Shown here: positions 45,090 to 55,499 of the stretch, piece by piece
How the letters are laid out: the number at the start of each line of letters is the position of its first letter
Numbering within the stretch: position 1 is the first letter of the stretch
NCBI GenBank assembly: GCA_012845835.1
Contig: JABAKD010000008.1
Location: 735,558 to 799,557 of the forward strand
DNA: 64,000 nt
Source: Undaria pinnatifida
Lineage: Eukaryota; Sar; Phaeophyceae; Laminariales; Alariaceae
Direction: 5' to 3'
Notes under the pieces: generated by a model
What the model was told of the DNA's origin: nothing
What the model saw: the letters and a program-made list of their open reading frames with translations, nothing else
Databases searched by the model: none
Made by a program: the position numbers and the translations under genes

Positions 45090-46805
45090 GAAATCGGGAA
45101 ACGATAGTAATAATATGTTGTTTGTTGTTCATAGAGATAATTCGGCGTTATGGTTCATAGTTTTTTTGTCGGAGTACGTACGTAGTATACTTTGACAGCA
45201 GGAGCTGGCACAGTTTGGTTGATCGCGCTTGTGGAGATACCAAGTGGATACCTCACGGGACGGTGGTAGAACACGCGAACAGACAGAAGCAGAGCTGTTG
45301 TTTACAACTGGACAGCGGTCGCTCACTGGACCAGATAATTCGTTATTTCGTTATTCTCGAGTTCATCGCTAGACGGCGGTTCGGGGAATTAGCGAGAGCA
45401 AGAAGCAACATCGAAGGCGAAGCGCTTCATATGAGGCACAGGGAGCGAGCGCGGAAGCGTCGACAACGAACGAGCCTCGCTTTGCGCCACTTTCTTCGTA
45501 CCGTTGAGGGAGGCAAGTAGGAGGGAGGCAAGTAGGAGTGTGGGGATATGATTGGGCGTTATGAGCATTGAGATAGTTGAAAAGTCGGGGCGTACACCCG
45601 AAGAGTACGCTCTGGACTCGCTACGCTGAGGGTAGGAAGTGCCTCGATGCTTGCGGCTGGAGGTGACGTGTCGGAAGGAGTAATACAGCGAGAAGGGAGG
45701 TGGAAGTCCGATGTACCGATGCATAGTCTAGACTATAGTCTTTAAGGTGTACACCCGGAATAATAATGCGGACGATGCACGACAGACGACAGGTGTCTCG
45801 TGAACTAGCAGCTGGCAAAGGTTTGCAAAGACAGCCAGGTCAAGATACTGTATAGGGTAAACTGTAGAAGTCTCGGAGTAACCACGGTTGTGGAGGAGTC
45901 AATGGTGTTGGACCATTCGGTGTCTCAGTCGTCCGAGAACTCGCACAGTAGAACCCCGACAGTGGAGGGAGGGAGGTGCTGTGTTTATGAGCAAAGGCAT
46001 GTGGGTATGAGGCAGAGTTAGATACTGTGGTAGAAATGTCAGCCAGCTGCTCTCCCTCCCAAGCCACAGGAAATGATAATATACAACGCAATTCGAAATA
46101 TAGTCTATAGACTATATTGAAGTATATAACAACTAGAAATATTATTAGAAATCGGGAACCAATGTAAGAATAATATGTTGTTTGTTGTTCCAGAGAGAAT
46201 CAGGCGTTATCGTTCATAGTTTTTTTTGGCGGAGTACGTACGTAGCTTACTCTGACAGCAGCAGCTGGCATTGTTTGGTTGATCGCGCTTGTGGAGATAC
46301 CAAATGGATACCGCACGGGACGGTGCTAGCAGACTGCTAGTAATAGAACACGCGAGCAGACAGCGTTGTTGCTTACAACTGGACAGCGGTCGCTCACTGG
46401 ACCAGATAACTCGTTTCTCCAGCCCACCCACCCTTTGGCATTCGATGGTGAGGGGACGGAGATATTATGAGGATGCAGGTACTAATCTCGTATAACTGAG
46501 GGTAAAGACTATTTACTTTTTTTTTTTTTCAGTGGCATGCGAGGGTTTATATCACGGTATATGTTTTCTCGGAGGAGTTGTGTGGAGTAGTCAATGTTGT
46601 TGGACCATTCGGCGTCTCAGTCGTCCGAGAATTCGCACAGTAGAACCCAGACAGTGGAGGGAGGGAGGGAGATGTGTTTATGAGCAAAGACAGGCAGGTA
46701 TGAGGCAGAGTTGGATACTGTGGTTGATAGACATACATGTCAGCCAGTTTGTTGCTCTCCCTCCCAAGCCACAGAAAATGATACTATAGAACGCAATTCG
46801 AAATA
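45090..46805 (+). repeat. Tandem duplication of a unit of about 0.7-1.05 kb
   Basis: Copy 1 spans about 45,090-46,105 and copy 2 about 46,143-46,805. Both carry TGTTGTTTGTTGTTC, GGAGTACGTACGT, ACAACTGGACAGCGGTCGCT, TTGGACCATTCGG-GTCTCAG and CTCTCCCTCCCAAGCCACAG in order. Copy 2 lacks about 350 bp in its middle. Open frames across it are not supported. Confidence 0.75.
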
Positions 46806-46819
46806 TATATACAACAAAC

Positions 46820-46980
46820 CGCGACTTTTCCTACAAGCGGATGTCCTCTCTGGAATGCCCGTGACATATTCAAGGGCGGATATCCGCTCCGCATTAGTCC
46901 GTGAAACTTGTAGTGGCGGATATCCGTTCCGTAGCAATCCGTGATTTTTCCCACGGGTAGGTATCCGTTCCGCATTATTC
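46820..46980. repeat. Fourth GCGGATATCCG cluster
   Basis: GGGCGGATATCCGCTCCGCA, GTGGCGGATATCCGTTCCGT and GTAGGTATCCGTTCCGCATT with GACTTTTCC and GATTTTTCCCACGGG between them. It mirrors the clusters at 29.0-30.5 kb and so could mark the right side of the hAT element. Confidence 0.65.
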
Positions 46981-47464
46981 TAAAAAAACAATTCCCGGCA
47001 CGGAGCCGCTGTTGCTCCGAACACATCTCTGAAAATCTTCAACACTGGAAGAAAAAACTCGAATGGAGGCATCAGCACGGACACTGGTTGTGTGCTGGAT
47101 GTAGATGCCTGGAAATACCAACTTAATGCGAAGAACCCACTCGCGCTGCCACCTTGCCCGTACTATTAATAGTGACCGTTTGCGATTATTTCCAACTCCC
47201 AAAATAGGATCCTAGTGTAAGTCCAAGTGTTTTGTCTCCATGTCGGGAGTGCGGCTTAGCCCACTTCTATCTAGTCGATTAGGCTTTTCAGCAATAATAC
47301 TTAATTGCTATTCAGGGTTTTACTCACGACGAATGCGACCGAACAATCCCCCTGCTGTATTGTGTATTATCTTGTATTATTCAGCGGCACATGTGTCTCC
47401 ATCTTGCAGTTTGTAGTTTGTGTAAGTTCTTCACAGTATAAATTAACCTGATTTATAATACTTC
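46981..47464. other. Region without a supported gene
   Basis: Contains GAGGCATCAGCACGGACACT and a CAGTTTGTAGTTTGTG remnant of the dispersed repeat. No gene. Confidence 0.4.
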
Positions 47465-47550
47465 CGGAGTATCACACACAGCTTGCTTGCAAAGATGGGT
47501 TTCGACAAAATATTCGATCTCACAGCTGGAGTGTATTTTGATTTTTATAA
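47465..47550 (+). mobile_element. FB-family terminus fragment
   Basis: GGAGTATCACACACAGCTTG to CTCACAGCTGGAGTGTATTT; about 85 bp of the terminus only. Confidence 0.7.
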
Positions 47551-47799
47551 TAATACTACCTTGTGCATCCCTCTCCATCCAGCACAACCAGCAACATGTC
47601 ATGTCCGTGCCGATGCCTCCTAGAAGACACACACAGTGTACACGACGTACGTGCCCTGCGGTCACCGTAACCACGGCAGGGTTAGTCTACTCTATTGTAC
47701 TTCAAAGTACACATATGTATAAGGCACCGGGGCACGGACAATATTTTGCGTCTGGCCGTGTGCGCACTACGATTGGTTTTCATTTTGGTATGGTCTAAT

Positions 47800-48110
47800 C
47801 GCCTTGCTGTATTTTTTTGTACATCTCTGTCTCGTAGTTTGTGACTATCATGCAGAGGCATCAGCACGGGACATTTTTGGTTTATAGTTTTTCTTATTTT
47901 CCATTTCCTTTGCTTTTTCTTTTTTCCATTTAATAGTCTATTGTGCTGGCTTGGCTTGCATGTGTTTTTTTTTGCCCGCGTGCTCATTGCGGTTGGCAAT
48001 GCATGGCCAACTTGCTGTATTGTGTGTCTCTGTCTCGTAGTTTGTGATCGCAAACCTCGTCTCTCCATGCATGCGGCATCAACCCGAACACTGGACAATG
48101 TTTCGAGAAG
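47800..48110 (+). repeat. Two copies of the CTCGTAGTTTGTGA repeat
   Basis: TTGCTGTATT...TCTCTGTCTCGTAGTTTGTG occurs at about 47,806-47,845 and about 48,010-48,045, each followed by a CATGC-GGCATCA-C-CG-ACA tail. The second copy matches 28,808-28,905 over a longer stretch. Confidence 0.6.
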
Positions 48111-48161
48111 CCATGACGATGGGGTATCCCATCCATCCATGATATACTGTTAAATTAAAGG

Positions 48162-48925
48162 TGGGGGGCACAGAGTGCCCCCTGCATGTCTGCCAATTGA
48201 GCAGGTCCTCGGAGAGTACTCACTTTCGTTCCTTCGTAGAGATGTAGGTTTATTCGTTTCCACCAGATCCCGGGATAGCTTCTGAGATCGGAGGCACGTG
48301 CCTCCGATCTACTTCCTAACTTTCCCGAATATAAAACGCCAACCTTATCATACGAAACCCATGCAAATGATCTCAAAATTCGGATACTTACAGGCCTTTC
48401 GAGGCCGTATCTTAACACTAGCCCACCCTGATGAGTCGCATATGCAGAAATATGGGAGATTCGGGGAAACTCCGGTTCTACGAACTAGACCATGAGTCGA
48501 AGATGCGGCTCCTCAAAACCCACTCCCACACCTCTAACCGTCTGGCTATGGAGCCAGGAAGACGCGAAGAAAAGCTGTAGAAAGAAACGCAGACCCTACA
48601 GCAAGGCAATAGTCACCCATCAAAAACCTGGCGCATGCCGCCGGTGTGGTGGGGGGGGCAGAAAAGGCTCTAGAACCTGCCGCATGCCGCCGGTGTGGCG
48701 CGGGGGGGAGGGAAGGCTCTACGGCAAACCAACCACAGAAAAAGTACTATGGCGAGGCGAGCCCTCGTCGATATGGAGGGGAACACAGGCGCTAACACAA
48801 GGGAGAAGTCATGCGAAAAACCTCCCGCGGGCCATCGGCAAGGCGGGGGGTTAGACGAGAAAACGACAAATACCCGGGATGGAAGGTGGCAACACGTACA
48901 GCCCCGCTAGGGGAGGAAGCGTTTA
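48162..48925 (-). mobile_element. Isolated LTR of the E3/E4 family
   Basis: 764 bp, colinear with 54,721-55,482 (inverse) and 59,258-60,017. It contains the shared 26-bp palindrome at 48,285-48,310 and the hairpin AGGCCTTTCGAGGCC at about 48,391. It ends where the three copies stop matching, which suggests a solo LTR. No target duplication is obvious. Confidence 0.65.
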
Positions 48926-49124
48926 GAGGGGCACAATTTGGTAACATTATTCTAACAACGTCAGCGGTGAGTTCGACAGGTTTGGGTCGATGCTCATCTT
49001 TGCAAGCTGCGTAATACACTGGTCGCCCGTTTTTTGTAAGTTGTCATGCAATGATGAGTCAAGACTTACCTAATCAACAATAGTAATATTGGACATTAAA
49101 CTTGCAATGAACCATAATGCATTA

Positions 49125-49640
49125 TGATACTTTTGCTAAGGTATTAGTGGGGTACTGTTAATAGTCCGTTTGACCACTTGCAAAAGCAATAATAATAGCT
49201 TACCCAAACTAACTAAGCCTTATAACCCCCCCCCCCCCCCCCTGAAACGGCGGGATAGCAGGTCGGCCGGATATACGGACGGACGTGTCAATATATCCAA
49301 TCGGTTTCATTTCCTGGGGATACCAGGGAGAGTATTTTTCAAGTTCGACATTTTTATTATCATTATTACACAGTTCAGTGATAACGCTTGGTTCTCATTT
49401 TAGGCTCCGTTTCCATTTTTCCGAAAACTCTGTAACATGGGGAAAGTCGTAAAAAGCAAAAAATTAATTATGGTGAATGTGAGACTCGAATCCACGACCC
49501 AAAAAACCCATGGTACTGCCGACGACGCCATTTGTCAAGGTATTAGTGAGGTATTAGTCCGTTTGACCACTTGGAAAAGGTTAACCAATAGCTTATCCAT
49601 ACTAAGCCTTATAGCACTTTATCGCCTTGAGCAATGTATA
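49125..49640 (-). mobile_element. SINE-like repeats, one full and one partial
   Basis: Inverse of the 35.7 kb repeat: CGGTTTCATTTCCTGG, GAGAGTATTTTTCAAGTTCG, GAGACTCGAATCCACGACCC (box B on the minus strand), GACGACGCCATTTG, GTCCGTTTGACCACTTG and ACTAAGCCTTATA. A second partial copy of the last part lies at about 49,135-49,215, followed by a C run at 49,226-49,243. Confidence 0.6.
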
Positions 49641-49924
49641 TATATATATTTTATCCATCATTGCACAATCACACTATTAATATCGATATTAATATTAATG
49701 TTAACGCATTGCATCGCTTTTCTCACAACTAACTCGAACAAATAACAAAGTTTATTATCGTAATTCATCTAGGTACGTATTAAATTATGATGGTGTCGTA
49801 TGTATACCATTTACCGAGTTTAATGACGATGCTGCCCTACTCACATAATATGATATGATACCAACGTTAACGGAAATAATGGATAATGGAATCAGGGAAA
49901 AAATGAAAGTGCACTATAATACTT
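49641..49924. other. AT-rich spacer
   Basis: No gene, repeat or RNA recognised. Confidence 0.4.
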
Positions 49925-50010
49925 TTTTGCCCACGGGGTATCCCATGAACCGATTTACCCCATGGGATACGCCACGGGATACACCATGAAACCCATCGAG
50001 TACCCTATGT
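49925..50010. repeat. CCCATGGGGTAT palindromic repeat, left flank of E3
   Basis: ACGGGGTATCCCATGAA, ACCCCATGGGATACG and ACGGGATACACCATGAAACC. The same repeat type occupies 55,500-56,060 on the other side of E3. Confidence 0.6.
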
Positions 50011-50127
50011 TAAGATACGATTCGCGTCGTGCTCCCGAGGCCTGGTGTTCCTGGACGGGGACATTGCAGGCCCAAATTTCAACACGGCTTTTGACCCTCC
50101 TCTCGAATACTCCACAGCCAAGTGGTG

Positions 50128-50759
50128 TTATTCTGGCAGCTCCCATCCTATTTTCCACCCTGGTCCCCTTCGTCGTTTGCCGTGGACGACGTATCATATT
50201 CTTGCGCGCAGCAGGACATGATGGCCGAAAAGACCAAGTTTTTGCAAGACCATCGAGCAGTGGGGCTCATTATGTCGTCGCCTCGTCCAAGCACACGCAA
50301 ACGCATCGGTCGAGGCGTGCACAACTTTGACTCCGCTGTTGGGGATAGAGAGAAGCAAAACGCCGTGTCACCTGGCACCTACGCCAAATTCAAGCAGAAT
50401 TCAGCCACAAAAAAAAAATCACCTTTTGAGCTCTGACAACAAGCTTCTAGCTGAATCCTGCCCTCTGAACCCAGTGTGGGGCGTTGGTCTCCGGGCGGAT
50501 GGTCCCAGGGCCAACAGCCCATGCCAGGGGAGAGGACAACTTGCTCGGTGAGGCCCTTTCTGCCGTTCGCGCAGCTATTTGCGACAATGAGACCGGGTCG
50601 GCGCACCCGGCCTCCCCTAGTCGGTTCCGCACCTGCACTGCGAGTGCAAGAACCAAGAAATCTCGTCCGCGCCGCAACCAGACCGTTCACAGCGGCCAGC
50701 GCTCGCAAAGCTTCCCCTTCGGCGTTTCCGACCTATTTCTCGGGCGCGTTGGCCAATGA
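50128..50759 (+). pseudogene. NADAR (YbiA-like) domain, frameshifted
   Basis: Three frames read in order form a NADAR domain. PWSPSSFAVDDVSYSCAQQD, MMAEKTKFLQDH and GRGVHNFDSAV...YAKFKQN come first (to about 50,410). NKLLAESCPLNPVWGVGLRA follows (to about 50,545). NLLGEALSAVRAAICDNE completes it. NADAR proteins have Y-S-EQ--MAEKA, G+-V-NFD, KF-QN, L-EASP-D-(I/V)WG-GL and N-LG-AL--VR in this order; family members act as N-glycosidases on riboflavin-pathway intermediates (YbiA type) or on ADP-ribosylated substrates. The first frameshift falls in an A9 run at about 50,406; the second lies between about 50,530 and 50,560. The usual Asp before VWG is Asn here. A Ser/Arg-rich tail follows the domain. 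E4 carries the same C-terminal part. Confidence 0.72.
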
Positions 50760-50986
50760 AAAGCCGTGAAGTTGTGGAGATAGCTTCTAGCGTCGGCCCT
50801 GACCTTGCGATGTCAGAACACTGCCCCTGTTTCGTCGAGGGTACTGTGACGCTGGACGACGTTTTGTTCACTATGAAAATCGCGTTTATCAGTCGAGCAA
50901 CGCTCGACTCGGAGAGGCACTGGACTCCTATAGATTTGGGGACCGGCAGCATTGCTTGGGTTCCCAAACACCTCCGAGGATACTGA
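50756..50986 (+). CDS. Unassigned conserved segment after NADAR in E3
   Basis: The ATG at 50,759 opens a frame with VEIASSVGPDLAMSEHCPC, FVEGTVTLDDVLF and TLDSERHWTPIDLGTGSIAW, ending at 50,986. The frame is largely conserved in E4 (minus, about 63,555-63,750; one frameshift), where TLDSMRHWTPLDLGTGSI is readable. The family is not recognised. Acidic and beta-rich composition would suit a protease or structural segment of a polyprotein, but no catalytic motif is visible. Confidence 0.35.
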   Translation: MKSREVVEIASSVGPDLAMSEHCPCFVEGTVTLDDVLFTMKIAFISRATLDSERHWTPIDLGTGSIAWVPKHLRGY

Positions 50987-50989
50987 GGG

Positions 50990-51990
50990 GAACAAAGTTC
51001 CGCATATCCTCCGGCCACAATACATAGGAGAGCATTGGCAAAGTGGGGACCCTCAATGCACGAGTCCAGCGGTAGCTTGAGTTCGTCACCGCGTTCGATT
51101 GCACACTCGAGTACCGCAAAGGCAGCGCCAAGGGCATCGCCGATTTTTCCGGCCCGTTTTCCAGAGCCCGCTACGGAGTACGACCGCAGTGGCTTGGAAA
51201 AATTCAACCTCGTGGGGTTGACAAGCCTCAACCCCGTTGGAGATAGCGGTATCTACCTCCTACGGACCCGCGGGCTGCGCGCTCCCCCCTCGCCGATCCC
51301 AGGAGTCGGTTCGGGTGGACTCGCGCCCCTCGCCAAAAGCACTGTCTTGGGTGGGCTCGTGCCCCACACCAAAAGCACTGCTTTGGGTGGACTCGAACCC
51401 CTCGCCGAAAGCACTGTCTTGGGTGGGCTCGTGCCCCGCACTGAACATGCTGCCTTGGGTGGGCTCCCTCTCACCTCTACCGCGTTTCACGATTTTCGCA
51501 CACACGAGCCACGTATAAGGATTGACGGCCTTTCTGTTTCCCCGGGGAGATTCGTCGCTCGTGTTTCTGCCTCCGTCGCCACTACCGAAGGCTGTACCGG
51601 CCGCGGGTCGATTTCACCTGCCGCCGACACTGTTTTCGCTTCGGTCTTTGCCATACCCATCGAGGGCGGCACGGGCTCCGCAGAAGCCCTGGCTGCAGCG
51701 ACGCCCATCGCACAGCCGACTTATCTATCCCGGAGTTCTTTACAGGAGACGGCCCCCGCCGCGACCACCGGTTCGACTGTGTCCGTCTCCGCCATGCTTG
51801 GCACTCCAGCCCCTTCGTCGTCGACGACGCGCCGACGAACAGCGATAACAACGGGTAATGCACCCCCGCTGTAGATTATGGATTCGGGCCCGGCGGGGCC
51901 CCTCGGCCATCTTGCGGACGAAGTACAACCCCGTCGCGAGTTCCACGGCCGCAGCCGACCCCGTCGCCGCCGCGACCCCTGCTCTTGTCG
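50990..51990. other. Conserved module between NADAR and integrase (E3)
   Basis: About 1 kb shared with E4 (63,540-62,650 inverse). The plus strand has one long frame (51,035-51,874), Ser/Pro/Leu-rich. The minus strand reads LRSYSVAGSGKRAGKIGDAL, CAIERGDELKLPLDSCIEGP and MAKTEAKTVSAAGEIDPRPV, which looks more protein-like. No RT or RNase H motif (LPQG, YxDD, DAS) is found on either strand. Which strand is coding is unresolved. Confidence 0.4.
51300..51472. repeat. 39-bp tandem repeat within the E3 module
   Basis: About 4-5 units of GCACTGTCTTGGGTGGGCTC plus CTCGTGCCCC. Translated, they give a 13-residue repeat on either strand (for example STVLGGLVP). The same array is inverted at 63,056-63,225 in E4. 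Confidence 0.75.
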
Positions 51991-54107
51991 ACTCGCCGGT
52001 CCGCACGGTGCCACTGCCGTCCGACCGCGACCTCGCAGAGCCTATATGGGAACTCCTCTCTTACGGCTCACGCCTTCTCCTGGTGGCACGCCGACCGCAT
52101 ATACAAGGGCGGACGCCCTTCGCAACGCTGCTGAATTGCGTTTCGCTGATTCCGTCGCGCGTTATTCACATTACGATTGGAAGCGAGAGCAGCACGCTGA
52201 GCCGACGTGCCACGCCATGATGCGTTACGTTTCTATCGGCCGGCAATCGGTCCTGCCGCCCGACTTTTTGTCGTGCTACCTCTTGCACAAGCGTCCCTCC
52301 CTCTCAGACATCCAGGAGCTGGCGGGTAAGGGTCGACTACATACAACCGACGACGACATCGTCCTACTCGTCCGTAACCCGACACTACCGCCAACAAGCT
52401 CCGACAAACCGAACTCTGTGGGGCGAGCTGCTTGCTTTGCTAAACGACGAGCCAGTTCGCATCTACGTTCCCCTGCTCATGCGCCCTTGGATCATGCAAG
52501 CTTGCTACTCGACGGCCTCCTGCCACCTTGGCACCACGCGCACGTTGCGCATGCTGGAGCGTTTTTATTGGTGGATTGGCATGAGTGTGTGTACCCGGTG
52601 GTGGCTTCGCCACTGCTTGAAGTGCCAAGCGCGGAAAACCCCACGGCTGACTGTCCGCTGGCCCATCATCACAATGCCTCTGCCGGAAGGTCCAGGTATC
52701 GCCGTCAGTGTTGACTACTTCGGCCCCCTTCCGGTCACACCACGAGGCAACACCTACATCCTGCTGTTCACCGATCGCTTCAGTCGTCGGGCCGACATGT
52801 TCCCCGTCACTGCCGCTAAGTTCACCGCGGAGGGTACAGCCAATATCCTGGTGAACCAATACATCCCCTTGTGGGGGTGCCCGCGCACCATACTCTCGGA
52901 CAACGGATTGCAGTTCTGCTCCAAGCTTTCACAAGCTGTATATCAGTTGTTAGGTGTACACAAGCATGATACAAGCTCCTACCATCCCAACTGTAACGGG
53001 GGCGTTGAGCGGGTAAATCAAACTATGGCACAAATGCTGGCTATGGTCGTCAACGAGCGACAAGACGACTGGGACTTGCATCTGCCCCACGTCGAATTCG
53101 CTTACAACAACTCCGTCAGCGCGGCGACGGGTTTGGCGCCCAACGAGGTCCACATGGGCAGACTCCCACGGCTCCCCCTGACGATTTTCGACCGCAAACG
53201 TGTCGTGGGACACCAGAGTCTGGCCCGTGACCACCTGGCCTATTGCGATTTGGCCACCGACCGGCAAAAGCGCGCGAACGACATTGTCCGCGCACACCAC
53301 GCCCTCACCGTTTCCCGTGTTAACCGCAGAAACTCCGCCCTCGCCGACGCGCTGCGTCCAGCACCTAACTTCACTGTGGGTGGTTGGGCATGGGTATACA
53401 ATTCTGCCTCTACCATCCGCCAGTTTGTGAAAGCAAATACCGACGCCAAGGTACTCAAGGCCAAACTCGCGCTTAACTGGACGGGCCCATACAAGGTCCT
53501 GGCCGCCGGTCCCTGCTCCGCCGCCGAGACCCCGGACGGCTCGCCGCTCGGGAGCAACCTCCTTTATTTGGATCTCCCTTCCGACCTGCCTGGTTCGGAC
53601 GCTCGTCGGCGCGTGGCTATCGAGCGCTGCAAACCCTGTGCCAACCCCCACGACAGCGGGGACATGCCCAAGTACCTACCGGCGGGGCTGACACAGTATG
53701 TGCTCAACAAATTTTCCAAGAAGTCCCCGCCGTACCACGTCACTCAAGACGACGTTTTGACTCCCCTCCAACGGCTGGAGGTGGAGCAGATCACTGGTCA
53801 TCAGTCGGTACGGGGGCGAGGTGGCGTCATCGCGGTGCTATACAAGACGCATCGGGCGGGACTCTCCGAACCGTCCTGGGAGTGGGAAATGGACCTTCAC
53901 CTCTCCCGCTCCCACATCTTGCGTTATTGGGCCGGAACCCCGGACCAGCACCGCCAAACCAACCGCCTTTACCGCCGAATGCGGATCGGGGCGGCACAGC
54001 GTGAGCTCTCCCGCAACAACGGGGAACGTTTCCTAGCGCCGGGCTACGCCTGTGTTCCCCGCGCCGATTGGCTCCGTCGCTACCACGACACAGTACTCCC
54101 TAAGTGA
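51990..54107 (+). pseudogene. Ty3/gypsy-type integrase of E3
   Basis: The pre-integrase segment (WKREQHAEPTCHAMMRYVSI, IQELAGKGRLHTTDDDIVLL) runs to about 52,436, where one extra base relative to E4 shifts the frame. The remaining 556 codons are open with no ATG start. Counting from LNDEP: zinc-finger His30 and C60-x2-C63 (the first finger His is lost; E4 keeps it); core Asp93 (VDYFGP), Asp155 (LSDNG) and Glu191 (GGVERVN), i.e. DD35E spacing. The C-terminal half (LNWTGPYKVLA, LEVEQITGHQSVRGRGG, LYKTHRAGLSEPSWEWEMD) resembles chromo-integrase tails. Integrase joins retroelement cDNA to chromosomal DNA. The catalytic triad is intact. Confidence 0.88.
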
Positions 54108-54370
54108 GCCCACGTTTGGTACAAGGGAGACAATGGTTTATGGTGGCTAGGAAAAATCAGCGCGAGCACTACCGAGGACAAGGTATACCTGGTCCGCTTT
54201 CTGGACGACCCGGGACCGATTAAACTCCCTCTTCCCCCGGCGCGCTACACGACTTCAACGGGAGCCGTACGAGGCTCTTGGTGCTTGCAAGTTCACATCG
54301 CTAGTGCGTTTCCTCGGGGAATCCAACGTAACGTAGACGAATCTCGAGGCGCGGCCGTGGCCAGTTGACT
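54108..54370 (+). other. Open tail after the integrase TGA (Tudor/chromo-like)
   Basis: In the same frame beyond TGA at 54,105-54,107 the reading continues HVWYKGDNGLWWLGKIS, then KVYLVRFLDDPGPIKLPLPP and ARYTTS for about 85 codons. The WYKGDNGLWWLGKI and YLVRFLDD pattern resembles a small Tudor/chromo-type barrel. E4 has the same TGA and the same tail. Confidence 0.5.
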
Positions 54371-54720
54371 TCCAAGCCACCACCGCTTCTCGATAGTTCT
54401 TCATCTTTTTGAGGTATGAGTTTTGCGTCTTTGTCTTTGGGTCGTTCGTAGTGTCCTGAGGGTCTTCATCGAGTTTTGGGGCGGTTCTTTCCATTTTTTT
54501 TTTTTCTGTCCTGCCGAACCCCCTGCTCAGTGCCGGGTCAGGGTTCGGGTAAAACGCCGCTATCTGAGGCGCAGGGTTGCCGTCTTTTTGTCATTGTTCA
54601 ACTTCGCCCTGCCGACGCCCTCCTCAGCCCAGAGCCGGGGGGCGACCAGTGTACGGGTCTGTGTGTCTTCTTTTATGTTTTGTGTGTTGTATTTGTTCTG
54701 CTTTGTTTTTTTTTTTCGTC
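54371..54720 (+). other. 3' non-coding region of E3
   Basis: T-rich sequence between the coding tail and the LTR, homologous to 60,018-60,400 in E4. It contains CGAACCCCCTGCTCAGTGCC and a T11 run just before the LTR. A purine-rich tract normally expected before a 3' LTR is not present on this strand. Confidence 0.5.
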
Positions 54721-55482
54721 TGAACTCTTCCTCCCCTAGCGGGGCTGTAGGTGTTGACACCTTCCATCCCGGGTATTCGTCGTTTCCTCGTCTAACCCCC
54801 CGCCTTGCCGATGGCCCGCGGAAGGTTTTTCGCATGACTTCTCCCTTGTGTTAGCGCCTGTGTTTCCCTCCATATCGACGAGGGCTCGCCTCGCCATAGT
54901 ACTTTTTCTGTGGTTGGTTTACCGTAGAGCCTTTCCTGCCCCCCCCCGCCACACCGGCGGCATGCGGCATGTTCTAGAGCCTTTTCTGCCCCCCCGCCAC
55001 GCCGGCGGCATACGGCAGGTTTTTGATGGGTGACTATTGCCTTGCTGTAGGGTCTGCTTTTCTTTCTACTGCTCTTCTTCGCGTGTTCCTGGCTCCGTAG
55101 CCAGACGGTTAGAGGTGTGGGAGTGGGTTTTGAGGAGCCGCATCTTCGACTCATGGTCTAGTTCGTAGAACCGGAGTTTCCCCGAATCTCCCATATTTCT
55201 GCATATGCGACTCATCAGGGTGGGCTAGTGTTAAGATACGGCCTCGAAAGGCCTGTAGGTATCCGAATTTGAGATACATTGGATGGGTTTCGTATGATAA
55301 GGTTGGCGGTTTATATTCGGGGAAGTTAGGAATTAGATCGGAGGCACGCGCCTCCGATCTCAGAAGCTATCCCGGGCTCTGGTGGAAACGAATAAAGCTA
55401 CATCTCTACGAAGGAACGAAAGTGAGCACTCTCCGAAGACCTGCTCAATTGGCAGACCTGCAGGGGGCACTCTGTGTCCCCA
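54721..55482 (+). mobile_element. 3' LTR of E3, 762 bp
   Basis: Starts TGAACTCTTCC and ends GTGTCCCCA, compatible with TG..CA borders. Contains the family palindrome at 55,335-55,360 (AGATCGGAGGCAC plus its near-perfect inverse) and the hairpin GGCCTCGAAAGGCC at about 55,240. It is the same length as the other two copies. Confidence 0.7.
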
Positions 55483-55499
55483 CCTATTAATTTCACAAT

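Noticed and set aside
47682-48140. 152-codon minus-strand frame
   Set aside because: Covers dispersed CTCGTAGTTTGTGA repeats; no domain, no splice support.
48162-48925. 5' LTR of E3
   Set aside because: Orientation is opposite to E3 and unrelated repeats lie between them; treated as a solo LTR.
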